Positions 1 to 8,128 of a stretch of 64,000 nt of DNA are shown piece after piece (positions within the stretch are counted from its first letter, which is position 1; each line of letters opens with the position of its first letter). The notes under the pieces were generated by a model. It searched no databases. It was not told where the DNA came from and was given only the letters and a program-made list of their open reading frames with translations. This DNA comes from Heterotrichella gracilis (lineage: Eukaryota; Sar; Xanthophyceae; Tribonematales; Xanthonemataceae). The position numbers and the translations under genes were made by a program. The stretch is taken from NCBI GenBank assembly GCA_032358255.1, contig JAULBX010012544.1, forward strand, positions 37,815-101,814, given 5' to 3'.

Positions 1-2
1 GC

Positions 3-77
3 TTTTTAGCCAGTGAAGAAACCAGTTTTATTACCGGTGCGAATTACAGCATTAATGGTGGACAACACGTCTATTAA
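3..77 (+). CDS. SDR-family oxidoreductase, C-terminal end (partial)
   Basis: Only the last 24 codons lie in the window. They end in ASEETSFITGANYSINGGQ then HVY, which matches the C-terminus of classical short-chain dehydrogenases (the S-x-F-I-T-G-x-x-x-x-x-x-G-G stretch after the last helix). The frame is open from base 3 to TAA at 75-77, and the gene starts upstream of the window. Substrate cannot be told; 3-oxoacyl-ACP or acetoacetyl-CoA reductases are common relatives. A terminator follows at 98-134. Confidence 0.75.
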   Translation, partial: FLASEETSFITGANYSINGGQHVY

Positions 78-97
78 GAAGTTATAAGTTATGAGTT

Positions 98-134
98 AAA
101 GGTTATACGTTTGACCAACGTTTAACCTTTTTTT
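98..134 (+). terminator. Rho-independent terminator after the SDR gene
   Basis: A 14-base stem (98-111 with 117-130, one mismatch) closes a TGACC loop and is followed by a T run to 134. It lies 20 bases after the SDR stop codon. The flanking 80-200 region is low-complexity DNA made of GTTAACTTATAAC-like words. Confidence 0.7.
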
Positions 135-244
135 GTTTTGCCAACTGTTAACTTATAACGATTAACGTTTAACTTTTAACCATTTTCACCCATTTGTTAT
201 ATTAAATAAAACAGCTATTTTAGCCACCTAACTTAAAACAAAAC

Positions 245-1921
245 ATGGAACACGCGATTGAAAAAAAGGGACATCCGAAAGGATTATGGGTATTATTTGG
301 AACTGAAATGTGGGAGCGTTTTAATTTTTATGGCATGCGCGCCATTCTCACTCTTTTTCTTGTAAACTCTTTAATGATGAAAGAAGAAACAGCTTCTTTG
401 ATCTATGGTGGTTTTTTAGGATTATGTTATTTAACCCCTATGCTAGGTGGTTTTATTGCCGATCGATTTTTTGGTAATAGAAATTGTATCCTTTTAGGTG
501 GTCTAATGATGGCCATTGGTCAAATGTTTTTATTTGCCAGTGCCAGTATTTTTGGAACTAACATTGGATTAGCCAATACCTTAATGTGGATCGCTTTAGG
601 CATCATTGTTTTTGGAAACGGATTTTTTAAACCGAACATTTCAAGTATGGTAGGAAGTTTGTATCCAAAACAAGAAAAAAGTAAACTGGATACAGCCTTT
701 ACTATTTTTTATATGGGAATTAATTTAGGCGCCTTTTTAGGTCAGCTTATTTGTCCAATAATTGGTGATGTGAAAGATTCAGAAGGAATTCGTGACATAC
801 ACGCCTTTAAATATGGATTTTTGGCCGCTTCAATTGCCATGTTAATTGGAACAGCATTATTTTACTTTTTAAAGAATAAGTATGTGGTTAGTCCGGAAGG
901 CAGACCATTAGGCGGTTTACCTTCTAAAAATGAAGCCTCTGATTTTGAGGAAGGCGAATCACAAAAAGCAGTTTTCTCTCAAAAATCCTTGATGATGGCC
1001 GGACTTGGCTTTATTATTCTTGGAAGTCTTATTCACTTTGTATTTGGCCAAAACTGGATCTACACGCTTATTTATTCGAGTGGAATTACATTAGCGGGCT
1101 TGATCATTTCTGATTCATCTTTAACTAAAGTGGAAAGAGATCGTATCATTGTTATTTACATTGTTGGATTTTTTGTGATCTTCTTTTGGGCCGCTTTTGA
1201 ACAAGCAGGATCGTCGTTAACGTTCATTGCCGATAATCAAACCGATAGAAACTTTTTCGGTTGGAATATGCCACCATCGATGGTTCAGATATTTAACGGC
1301 TTATTTGTTGTAGCCTTTGCGGTACCGTTCAGTATGTTGTGGGATTATTTACGCAGCAAGGGCAGAGAACCTATTTCGCCGATGAAACAGTCCTTTGGTT
1401 TGGCCTTAATTGCCGTGAGTTATTTTATCATTGCACACAATGTAAAAGATCTGGGTAATAACGGGATGTTGGCTATTAAATGGTTGATCTTATTATACCT
1501 CATTCAAACAGCAGCTGAATTATGTTTGTCACCTATTGGATTATCATTGGTAGGTAAATTAGCTCCGAAGCGTTTTTCATCTTTATTGTATGGCGTATTC
1601 TTTTTGTCTAATGCCTCTGGTTATGCCTTAGCTGGAACTTTAGGATCTATCTTACCTTCCACAGGCGATAAATTTAATAAAGCACAGGAGTTAGGAATTG
1701 ATTTGCAGGCGGTGCTTGATAAAACAGTGACCCCAACGGCTGAACAATTGGCCCTGTTGAGTGAAAATCACATCAGTGATCACAATCCGATGTTTGCAGG
1801 ATTTGAAATTCATAATTTATTTGAGTTCTTTATGGTGTTTGTGGTTCTCACCGGATTAGCAGCTTTAATTTTATTTGCTATTACACCAATTTTAAAGAGA
1901 ATGATGCATGGAGTGAAATAG
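245..1921 (+). CDS. POT/PTR-family proton-coupled oligopeptide transporter
   Basis: A 558-residue inner-membrane protein of the major facilitator superfamily, predicted to import di- and tripeptides with protons. The family signature E-x-x-E-R is present in helix 1 (E21-M-W-E24-R25, followed by FNFYGMR). The second POT signature is seen as FFKPNISSMVGSLY and FTIFYMGINLGAF around residues 125-160. At least 12 hydrophobic segments are visible. Length is within the usual 450-600 range. A paralogue follows at 2696, so this is a tandem pair split by a GxxExxY gene and repeats. The start is ATG with no clear Shine-Dalgarno, as is normal in Bacteroidota. Peptide specificity cannot be told. Confidence 0.93.
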   Translation: MEHAIEKKGHPKGLWVLFGTEMWERFNFYGMRAILTLFLVNSLMMKEETASLIYGGFLGLCYLTPMLGGFIADRFFGNRNCILLGGLMMAIGQMFLFASASIFGTNIGLANTLMWIALGIIVFGNGFFKPNISSMVGSLYPKQEKSKLDTAFTIFYMGINLGAFLGQLICPIIGDVKDSEGIRDIHAFKYGFLAASIAMLIGTALFYFLKNKYVVSPEGRPLGGLPSKNEASDFEEGESQKAVFSQKSLMMAGLGFIILGSLIHFVFGQNWIYTLIYSSGITLAGLIISDSSLTKVERDRIIVIYIVGFFVIFFWAAFEQAGSSLTFIADNQTDRNFFGWNMPPSMVQIFNGLFVVAFAVPFSMLWDYLRSKGREPISPMKQSFGLALIAVSYFIIAHNVKDLGNNGMLAIKWLILLYLIQTAAELCLSPIGLSLVGKLAPKRFSSLLYGVFFLSNASGYALAGTLGSILPSTGDKFNKAQELGIDLQAVLDKTVTPTAEQLALLSENHISDHNPMFAGFEIHNLFEFFMVFVVLTGLAALILFAITPILKRMMHGVK

Positions 1922-1927
1922 GGCCGA

Positions 1928-1969
1928 TGGAACGCAGATAACGCTGATTTATATGATTAGCGCGGATTT
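1928..1969. repeat. Inverted partner of the repeats downstream of the GxxExxY gene
   Basis: This stretch starts GGAACGCAGATAACGCTGAT and ends TAGCGCGGATTTT. Its reverse complement reads AAAATCCGCG ... ATCTGCGTTCC, which closely matches the repeat copies at 2541-2656 in direct orientation. The GxxExxY gene is therefore bracketed by inverted copies of one short repeat. Confidence 0.7.
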
Positions 1970-2046
1970 TAAAAATTAATATGAATTCCTCTCCTTATCA
2001 AAAGGAGAGGAATTTTTAGATTGATTGGAATTATAACCATACCCAA

Positions 2047-2445
2047 ATGGATTTAGATAATTTTAGACATTCAGAAATAACAGAAAAAATAATTAAAGCC
2101 TTTTATACTGTTTATAATACCTTAGGTTATGGTTTTTTGGAAAAGGTGTATGAAAACGCTTTGTATATTGAACTTTTAAAAATGGGTTTAGTTGTAGAAA
2201 AACAAAAACAGATAAAAGTATATTATTATGAAAAGGAGGTTGGAGTTTATTTTGCTGACTTAAGTATTGAAAATTGCATTATTGTTGAACTTAAAGCGGC
2301 TGAGTGCTTATGTGAAGAGCACGAATACCAATTAATAAACTATCTAAAAGCTACTGAGTTTGAGGTTGGACTATTATTGAATTTTGGAAAAAAACCAGAA
2401 CTGAGACGGAAAGTTTTTTCAAAACACTTAAACAAAAAAGCATAA
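2047..2445 (+). CDS. GxxExxY family protein (PD-(D/E)XK-like)
   Basis: A 132-residue soluble protein with the family motif G-x-x-E-x-x-Y (GFLEKVYENAL, about residues 29-39), followed by a predicted nuclease-like core: FADLSIENCIIVELKAAE around residues 69-87 supplies the D...E-x-K pattern of PD-(D/E)XK enzymes, then HEYQLINYLKAT and LLLNFGKK. Length fits the family (about 125). Function is not established for the family; the active-site pattern suggests nucleic-acid cleavage, which is inference. It stands alone between two peptide transporters and is bracketed by inverted copies of a short repeat at 1928-1969 and 2460-2660. Confidence 0.88.
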   Translation: MDLDNFRHSEITEKIIKAFYTVYNTLGYGFLEKVYENALYIELLKMGLVVEKQKQIKVYYYEKEVGVYFADLSIENCIIVELKAAECLCEEHEYQLINYLKATEFEVGLLLNFGKKPELRRKVFSKHLNKKA

Positions 2446-2662
2446 TTGAATCATAACAATTTGTTTCATCTGCGTTCCAGAACCAATCATATAAATCATA
2501 ACTTTTGAATCAAATTTGTTCTATAATCATATTAAATCATAAAAAATCCGTGTCATCTGCGTTCCATAACCAATCATATTAAATCATAACAATTTGTGTC
2601 ATCTGCGTTCCATAACCAATCATATAAATCATAAAAAATCCGCGTCATCTGCGTTCTAACAT
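2446..2662. repeat. Cluster of short direct repeats behind the GxxExxY gene
   Basis: The core CATCTGCGTTC occurs four times, at 2467, 2554, 2600 and 2646 (spacings 87, 46, 46). Between the cores lie variants of CATAACCAATCATATAAATC followed by either AAAAAATCCG or ACAATTTG. The 46-base unit is too short and its parts too alike to be CRISPR repeat plus spacer. An inverted copy lies at 1928-1969. Confidence 0.85.
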
Positions 2663-2695
2663 AATATAAGATTCACGTTCAATTAACTCACAACT

Positions 2696-4204
2696 ATGAA
2701 AGATTCATCTCTAGACCAAATCCGAGACTTCAAAGGTAAATACCCCAAACAGCTGTGGTATCTCTTTTTTAGCGAAATGTGGGAACGTTTTAGTTTCTAT
2801 GGAATGCGGGGTATGCTAGTGGTGTTTATGGTGAGTCAGCTTAACATGGATGATGTCACCGCCAATTTACAATACGGCGCCACTCAGGCCTTTGTGTATG
2901 CTTTTACATTTGTGGGAGGTTTGTTTGCGGATAAGATCTTAGGTTACAGACGTTCTTTATTTTGGGGTGGTATACTCATGATCATTGGAAGTGTACTTTT
3001 GGCGATTGACCCTAAAGTATTTTTCTTTTTCGGAATTAGCTTTACGATTATTGGAACGGGCTTTTTTAAACCGACCATTTCTACCATCGTCGGCAAATTG
3101 TATAAAGAAGACGATAATCGCAGAGATGCAGGATTTTCTTTGTTTTATGCCGGTGTTAATTTAGGGGCTTTAATTGGTGGTTATTTATGTGTAGCTACTG
3201 CCAACGGCACTTTGTTCTCTTCTTTTATTCCAGAAGCCTTGCGTTGGAATGTGGCTTTTGGTTTTGCTTCTATTGTGATGATGATAAGTCTTTTAAATTT
3301 TACACAAACGCAAAAAAGTTTAGGACCCATTGGTTTATCTCCCATTGCTCATCTGGAACCTAAAAAAAGAAAGTTGTATGAGATTCTGACTTACATTGGT
3401 TCTTTGGCTATTTTGCCTATCATCATGACCATGGTGTCACACACAGAGTATACTGATATTTTTATGTATATCATTGGTCCATGTTCTTTGCTGTATTTAT
3501 TTTATGAGATGCGGAGTTTTACCTTGGTGGAGAATAAAAAGCTTATAGCCGCATTGGTCTTCATAATTTTTTCTATTTTTTTCTGGGCATTTTTTGAACA
3601 GAGTGGGGGATCATTGAGTTTATTTGCCAGGAATAATTTAAGTACCGAACTCTTAGGTGTCACGCTTGATCCCAACGGCGTCAACAATTCCGCCAATTCT
3701 TTTTTTGTGATTTTGTTTGCAGCGGCTGTAGGTTTAGTTTGGCTGGCCATGGCTAAGAAGAAATTAGAACCTAATACCATTGTCAAATTTGGATTGGCTT
3801 TTCTCTTTTTAGCAGGTGGCTTTTATATTTTTTATTACACCAAATTTTTCTCCGATGCCAATGGGGTGACCTCTTTGAATCTTTTTACCTTCGGTTGGTT
3901 CATCATTACCTTTGGTGAATTGTGTTTGTCACCCATAGGCATGTCGGTGATGACAAAACTTTCTCCTCACAAAACCCAGGCTGTCTTAATGGGCATGTGG
4001 TTTTTAGCGAGTGCATATGGACAATATTTCGCCGGTTTATTAGGAGCCAATATTGCTGAGGCTTCTGAAAATTCTACGAATCTTGAAAAGCTGACCGTGT
4101 ATGCGGATGGTTACAAACAGTTAGCTATTTATGCTTTAGTTGCCGGAATTATTTTGATCGCCATATCTCCTTTGGTGAAGAAATTGATGGGAGGGGTGAA
4201 GTGA
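2696..4204 (+). CDS. POT/PTR-family proton-coupled oligopeptide transporter, second copy
   Basis: A 502-residue inner-membrane MFS protein, paralogous to the product at 245-1921. It carries the E-x-x-E-R signature (E27-M-W-E30-R31 then FSFYGMRGML) and the second POT signature (GTGFFKPTISTIVGKLY, then FSLFYAGVNLGALIGGYL). Twelve or more hydrophobic segments are visible. It is about 55 residues shorter than the first copy, mainly in loops. Expected role is proton-driven uptake of small peptides. A repeat cluster lies directly upstream, so its promoter would have to be in or near the repeats; none was clear. Confidence 0.93.
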   Translation: MKDSSLDQIRDFKGKYPKQLWYLFFSEMWERFSFYGMRGMLVVFMVSQLNMDDVTANLQYGATQAFVYAFTFVGGLFADKILGYRRSLFWGGILMIIGSVLLAIDPKVFFFFGISFTIIGTGFFKPTISTIVGKLYKEDDNRRDAGFSLFYAGVNLGALIGGYLCVATANGTLFSSFIPEALRWNVAFGFASIVMMISLLNFTQTQKSLGPIGLSPIAHLEPKKRKLYEILTYIGSLAILPIIMTMVSHTEYTDIFMYIIGPCSLLYLFYEMRSFTLVENKKLIAALVFIIFSIFFWAFFEQSGGSLSLFARNNLSTELLGVTLDPNGVNNSANSFFVILFAAAVGLVWLAMAKKKLEPNTIVKFGLAFLFLAGGFYIFYYTKFFSDANGVTSLNLFTFGWFIITFGELCLSPIGMSVMTKLSPHKTQAVLMGMWFLASAYGQYFAGLLGANIAEASENSTNLEKLTVYADGYKQLAIYALVAGIILIAISPLVKKLMGGVK

Positions 4205-4266
4205 GGCAGAACATTTGATGGACATCAGCATGATGATTGTTAGAGGCTCAATTTAAAGAAGCCGGT

Positions 4267-4893
4267 TTATTTAAACTTAATAACAAATGTCACACTATCA
4301 TTTATGTTTATGGTGGTGGAATCTAATGCCGAAAAGTCGGTGCCAAAATCGTTGATGTAATTAATTCCACTAGTCACAGTATCTCTGTAAGCACTTAAAT
4401 TACTTTTTCCAATCCCTGAAATAAATGCAGTGCCATTAATTAACACACTTCCCGTGATGCAGTAACTTAGTTGTGTGTTAACTTGATGATATTTTAATAA
4501 ATTGGAAGCGCCACAAGCATATTCTTTCCAGGTATAACCACCATTTTGAGTGGAGAGTGCTCTTAAACCAATGCCAGAGCCACCTTTAGCATAAAATAGG
4601 TGCATGACCGATTGGTTTACTATGACAGAATCTGTAATCATATAACCACTATAGAGTTCACACCCTGAATTAAAAATAACAGTATCCTTGTATAGTAATT
4701 TAAATGCACCACCATATCCATAGGATGGAAAACAAGGGTTTTGGCTCGTATACGAAATATCCTTTGTGCTCCATGGTTGTGGATACTTAACAGCACTTTG
4801 AATAGGAGCAGGAGGATTTGGTGTTGTTGTTTTTTTTGTACATGCAATAAAAGCTGTACTAATAAGAAGTAGGAAAAGTTTTTTTGGTAACAT
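4267..4893 (-). CDS. Putative lipoprotein, family with two paralogues at 9.4-10.7 kb
   Basis: A 208-residue protein with a lipoprotein signal (hydrophobic run then FIAC18-T-K-K). I do not recognise a named family. It aligns along its whole length with the products at 9456-10091 and 10094-10678. Shared features are PWSTK-xISY near the start, LLYKD, a single Asp-box/BNR-like element (TQNGGYTW, near residue 115), YCITG, the invariant block GIGKSNL, and a C-terminal DFGTD...LDST...INDSVTFVIKFK. An Asp-box suggests a beta-propeller-like fold, but one copy is too few for a full propeller. Role unknown; probably membrane-anchored in the periplasm or at the surface. Confidence 0.8.
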   Translation of the reverse strand: MLPKKLFLLLISTAFIACTKKTTTPNPPAPIQSAVKYPQPWSTKDISYTSQNPCFPSYGYGGAFKLLYKDTVIFNSGCELYSGYMITDSVIVNQSVMHLFYAKGGSGIGLRALSTQNGGYTWKEYACGASNLLKYHQVNTQLSYCITGSVLINGTAFISGIGKSNLSAYRDTVTSGINYINDFGTDFSALDSTTININDSVTFVIKFK

Positions 4894-5072
4894 GGGATGA
4901 AACTTAGGTTTAACTAATTTACAACATTTTTTAATTGGTTTTACATGCGAGAATAAATGGTTTAAGACTGTTTCGAAACGTACGAATAATTATCTTAGCG
5001 GATTCAAAATAGATTATATTTTGAGAAATCTCAAATAGTTTAGCTTATCGCAAACAATAAACATCTATTTCT

Positions 5073-6224
5073 TTAGTGAAAAACCTCCTTCCAAGGCAAT
5101 ACTTCCGTATCGGAACTACGTTTTTGTTTCTCTTTGCCGGCATAAAGGAGGATAGACTTTTTTATTCCACTAATTTTTTTGTAATAATCCAGATTCTTAA
5201 AAAATTCGGAAGTAATGGTTTGTCCCGATTTAATTTCTACCGGTACTAAGTGATTGCCGTTTTCAATGATCAGATCAACTTCATGCCCGGTTTTATCGCG
5301 CCAATAATATAAATTAATTGGAAGACCCGCGTTGCTGCGTTGCTTCACAAATTCACTCATGACCATGGTTTCAAAAAGGGCACCTCTTAATGGATGTATT
5401 TCAAGTTGAGCTGTGGATGTAATTCGCAGTAAAGAACACACCAGACCGGTATCGTAGAAATACAATTTTGGACGTTTTACAACGGTTTTATTGAAATTTT
5501 TATAATGTGGTTTTAATAAGTAGACAATGAAACTACTTTCTAAAACACCTACCCACGATTGTATGGTTTTGAGATCCACACCGGCTTCAATAGAAAGGGA
5601 GCTTAAATTGAGTTCTTGTCCGCATCGCCCTGCCAATAAAGCTAAAAAGCGTTCAAAACGATTTAGTTCACTGATATTTTTCACTTGTCGCACATCTCTT
5701 TCAATATAGGTACGAATGTAGTTAGGGTACCAGTCGGCGGCCGGAATTTTTTGATGATACACAGGAGGATAAGATCCTTTCAACAAAAAGTCGTTGTCGG
5801 TTTTTGGTAGTTTGTTAGCATTCTGGAGTTCATGCAGAGAGAAGGGCAGAAGGTTCAGATAAGCAATTCTTCCGGAGAGCGTTTGTGAAATACTTTCCTG
5901 TAATAAAAAGTTATTGGAGCCAGTTAAAATAAATAAGCCCTTTTTTTTACTGTTATCCAGTATTTCCTGCAAATAGGAAAAAAGTTCAGGTACCCGTTGA
6001 GCTTCGTCAAAAATGGCGCCCTTTGGATAGGCGCTTAAAAATGCTCTTGGGTCTTCTAAAGCAAAACGCATAGTGTCCGGATTTTCTAAAGAAACATAGG
6101 GTTTGTCTTTAAAGAGTGTTTTTACGAGTGTTGTTTTACCGGACTGACGCGGTCCAACCACCGCCACTGATTTAAATGTGCGGCTTAATTGAAGAAGTTT
6201 TTTTTCTGCATCTCTGGTAAACAT
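5073..6224 (-). CDS. AAA+ ATPase with DUF4143 domain (AAA_14 family)
   Basis: A 383-residue protein with a P-loop near the N-terminus (VGPRQSGKTTLVKTLF, residues 24-39), a Walker B-like IFDEAQRVPEL around 91-101, sensor-type LTGSNNFLL, and a C-terminal DUF4143 half (IRTYIERDVRQV ... YYWRDKTGHEVDLIIE ... VPVEIKSG). The last half resembles a PD-(D/E)XK-like fold (EVDLIIE ... VEIKSG). Length is typical. These proteins are common in bacteria and archaea and their role is unsettled. It is a single gene, transcribed away from a perfect 16-base-arm palindrome 12 bases upstream of its start, which may control it. Confidence 0.9.
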   Translation of the reverse strand: MFTRDAEKKLLQLSRTFKSVAVVGPRQSGKTTLVKTLFKDKPYVSLENPDTMRFALEDPRAFLSAYPKGAIFDEAQRVPELFSYLQEILDNSKKKGLFILTGSNNFLLQESISQTLSGRIAYLNLLPFSLHELQNANKLPKTDNDFLLKGSYPPVYHQKIPAADWYPNYIRTYIERDVRQVKNISELNRFERFLALLAGRCGQELNLSSLSIEAGVDLKTIQSWVGVLESSFIVYLLKPHYKNFNKTVVKRPKLYFYDTGLVCSLLRITSTAQLEIHPLRGALFETMVMSEFVKQRSNAGLPINLYYWRDKTGHEVDLIIENGNHLVPVEIKSGQTITSEFFKNLDYYKKISGIKKSILLYAGKEKQKRSSDTEVLPWKEVFH

Positions 6225-6236
6225 ACCACAAATATA

Positions 6237-6271
6237 TGGAATAATATGGAATTAGATTCCATATTATTCCA
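6237..6271. promoter_or_regulatory. Perfect palindrome upstream of the DUF4143 ATPase
   Basis: The arms TGGAATAATATGGAAT (6237-6252) and ATTCCATATTATTCCA (6256-6271) are exact reverse complements around TAG. Each arm contains GGAAT twice, spaced by AATAT. It sits 12-47 bases before the ATG of the ATPase (start at 6224, minus strand), in the expected promoter/leader zone, so it could be an operator or a leader hairpin. It has no T run, which argues against a terminator. Confidence 0.75.
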
Positions 6272-6401
6272 ATAATTGTTGTTAAAACATTGATAATTAG
6301 GTATTTAAAATTTGTATTTTTTTCGATGTTTTAAAATATTATGCAATCAAAGCCGGGTGTTTGTATTTAAAGGATGTGTGTTAAGTCAGGAATTTTCTAT
6401 C

Positions 6402-7061
6402 TCAATACGCATTGAGACTCGCCTTTCTAATATCTGCAATTTCCAGTATTTGTTTGGGGTAGGCTCTTAAAACAAGGTTTATCATTGCTTTTCCAACATC
6501 TTCCAGCTTCAATGTTTGGCGAGGTATCAGCGGACTAAGAATTGGGATAAGCATTTTGAACAAGCGTTTCACGTTCACTTGGCCTTTTACAGGTTTCATC
6601 AATCCCGGTCTGAAATTATACTCTTGTTTAAATTTCATTTGCATGAGATCATTTTCTGTTTTTCCCTTAACCCTTGCCCACATCAATCTCCCTTTTTCTG
6701 AACTATCGGTAGCAGCTCCCGAAACATAAATAAATGTGAGATTTGGGTTTTGTTCAAGTACCTTGCCGGCAAAATGAATGGTGGTATCATAAGTAACACG
6801 TTTGTAATCCGCTTCATTCATTCCCACAGAGCTAATACCTGCACAGAAAAAACTAGCGTCATAACCTTTGAGAGCTTCTGAATAATTGTTTAGATCTAAA
6901 AAGTCTGCTACAATGAGTTCCTTTAGTTTAGCATGTTTCACTGCTTGAAGCCGGCGATTGACCATTAATACCTCACTCACCTGAGAGTTTTGCAAACATT
7001 CCAATAAAACGCCTTCGCCTACCATACCGCTTGCTCCGGTTAAAATTACTTTAATCGCCAT
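6402..7061 (-). CDS. NAD(P)-binding Rossmann-fold protein (atypical SDR / NAD-dependent epimerase-like)
   Basis: A 219-residue cytoplasmic protein with an N-terminal dinucleotide-binding motif (VILTGASGMVGEGVL, G-A-S-G-M-V-G) and the SDR-a pattern ADFLDL ... DASFFCAGISS ... FIYVSGAATDSS. The catalytic Y-x-x-x-K is not clear, as in atypical NAD(P)H-binding SDRs of the YwnB/HTATIP2 kind. The start at 7061 (MAIKVILTG) is chosen because an upstream in-frame ATG would overlap the OmpA-like gene by 104 bases; with 7061 the gap is 10 bases. It is probably co-transcribed with the OmpA-like gene. Substrate unknown. Confidence 0.85.
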   Translation of the reverse strand: MAIKVILTGASGMVGEGVLLECLQNSQVSEVLMVNRRLQAVKHAKLKELIVADFLDLNNYSEALKGYDASFFCAGISSVGMNEADYKRVTYDTTIHFAGKVLEQNPNLTFIYVSGAATDSSEKGRLMWARVKGKTENDLMQMKFKQEYNFRPGLMKPVKGQVNVKRLFKMLIPILSPLIPRQTLKLEDVGKAMINLVLRAYPKQILEIADIRKASLNAY

Positions 7062-7071
7062 ATGTTCGATT

Positions 7072-7743
7072 TTATTTTTTAAGTACCCTAACTTCTGTTC
7101 GTCTGTTTTGTTTTCTTCCTTTTTCATCCGCATTATCGGCAATAGGTTCTGTATCACCGTAACCCTTTGCAACAACGCGTGTACTTTCTATTCCTTTTTT
7201 CTCTAAATAATATTTTACGGCATTCGCCCTATCTTCCGAAAGTTTTTTATTGCTTACTGCATCACCAACATTATCGGTATGTCCGGCTATTTCAATTGAT
7301 TCACTCTTTTGTTGCATCATGTATTTCACTAGTTCATCCAATTCCTTAAACGATTCAGGTTTTAAAGTAGATTTTCCGGTATCAAAAAAAACATTATCTA
7401 AGGTAATCATGGTAGGAGGGCTTATCTTTAATTTGCAGGTAAATACCACGCCCTCTGAGTTTGGTACCGGCATTTCGGTATAGTCTTTTTTAGAGGTGAT
7501 AGATTGGTACTGCACTTTGTATGTATCGCCTGTTGGTACAAATAGTTGCATCTTTCCATCTTTTTTACTAATTCCTTTGTAGGTTTTTTTGGTTTTGGAT
7601 GAAATGAATAAAATTTCCTGATTTTCAATAGGTACCTCCAGGTTGCTTACAACAACCACATTTATGGTTGCGTTTCCGCTAACTTGTTGCGAAAAAATAA
7701 AAAGAGGAAGGAAAATTAGGACGATCACAAATAGTTTTTTCAT
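7072..7743 (-). CDS. OmpA-family peptidoglycan-binding protein
   Basis: A 223-residue exported protein. A signal peptide (MKKLFVIVLIFLPLFIFSQQ) is followed by a beta-rich region of about 90 residues that looks like a carboxypeptidase-regulatory or CNA-B-type repeat (ISSKTKKTYKGISKKDGKMQLFV). The C-terminal OmpA domain has the hallmark NVFFDTGKSTLKPES start, EIAGHTDNVGDAVSNKKLSEDRANAVKYYL and the final NRRTEVRVL (about residues 115-223). Such domains bind diaminopimelate in peptidoglycan. No outer-membrane barrel is present, so it is a periplasmic or lipid-free anchor protein. Upstream of an SDR-like gene by 10 bases. Confidence 0.9.
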   Translation of the reverse strand: MKKLFVIVLIFLPLFIFSQQVSGNATINVVVVSNLEVPIENQEILFISSKTKKTYKGISKKDGKMQLFVPTGDTYKVQYQSITSKKDYTEMPVPNSEGVVFTCKLKISPPTMITLDNVFFDTGKSTLKPESFKELDELVKYMMQQKSESIEIAGHTDNVGDAVSNKKLSEDRANAVKYYLEKKGIESTRVVAKGYGDTEPIADNADEKGRKQNRRTEVRVLKK

Positions 7744-7760
7744 AAGTTATCTTTTAAATA

Positions 7761-8120
7761 TTAAATCCAATCCAGATCCTTTTGTGTTAAATTGGTTTGT
7801 TTATCTCCTGTATTAAGTGTACTCGCCGGTTCAAAAAGCATAACGGATACTTCTTCTTCCGCCACAGGTTTGTGTTCAACTCCTTTTGGGACAATAAAAA
7901 ACTCGTTTTCATTCAATGATATGGTCTTGTCACGAAGTTCTATTTTCAAGGTGCCGTGTAAAACAAAAAACAGCTCGTCTTCATGTTCATGTTTGTGCCA
8001 AACAAATTCGCCTTTTAGTTTGGCGAGTTTTACCTGTTGGCCGTTGAGTTCACCAACTACTTTTGGGGACCAGTGTTCTGAAAACAAGGCTAGTTTTTGT
8101 TCAAGATTGATCTTTTCCAT
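7761..8120 (-). CDS. Cupin-domain protein
   Basis: A 119-residue single-domain cupin. Motif 1 is seen as WHKHEHEDELFFVLHGTLKIEL (H-x-H-x(3)E...G) and motif 2 as FFIVPKGVEHKPVAE (P-x-G-x-x-H). The metal ligands H, H, E and H are all present. Enzymatic activity cannot be told; small cupins of this type include isomerases and mannose-6-phosphate isomerase-like proteins. It lies 8 bases after the stop of the YdeI-like gene on the same strand, so the two probably form a transcription unit. Confidence 0.88.
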   Translation of the reverse strand: MEKINLEQKLALFSEHWSPKVVGELNGQQVKLAKLKGEFVWHKHEHEDELFFVLHGTLKIELRDKTISLNENEFFIVPKGVEHKPVAEEEVSVMLFEPASTLNTGDKQTNLTQKDLDWI

Positions 8121-8128
8121 TTTTATAC

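Noticed and set aside
2446-2662. Direct repeats behind the GxxExxY gene as a CRISPR array
   Set aside because: The unit is 46 bases and almost all of it recurs; there are no unique spacers of regular length and no cas genes.
3502-3786. 94-codon open frame on the minus strand inside the second peptide transporter
   Set aside because: It is antisense to a well-conserved membrane protein and has no recognisable content.
6402-7175. Longer form of the SDR-like gene starting at 7175
   Set aside because: It would overlap the OmpA-like gene by 104 bases and add residues without family resemblance; the start at 7061 fits better.
7167-7483. Plus-strand open frames opposite the OmpA-like gene
   Set aside because: They are shadows of the conserved OmpA domain on the other strand.
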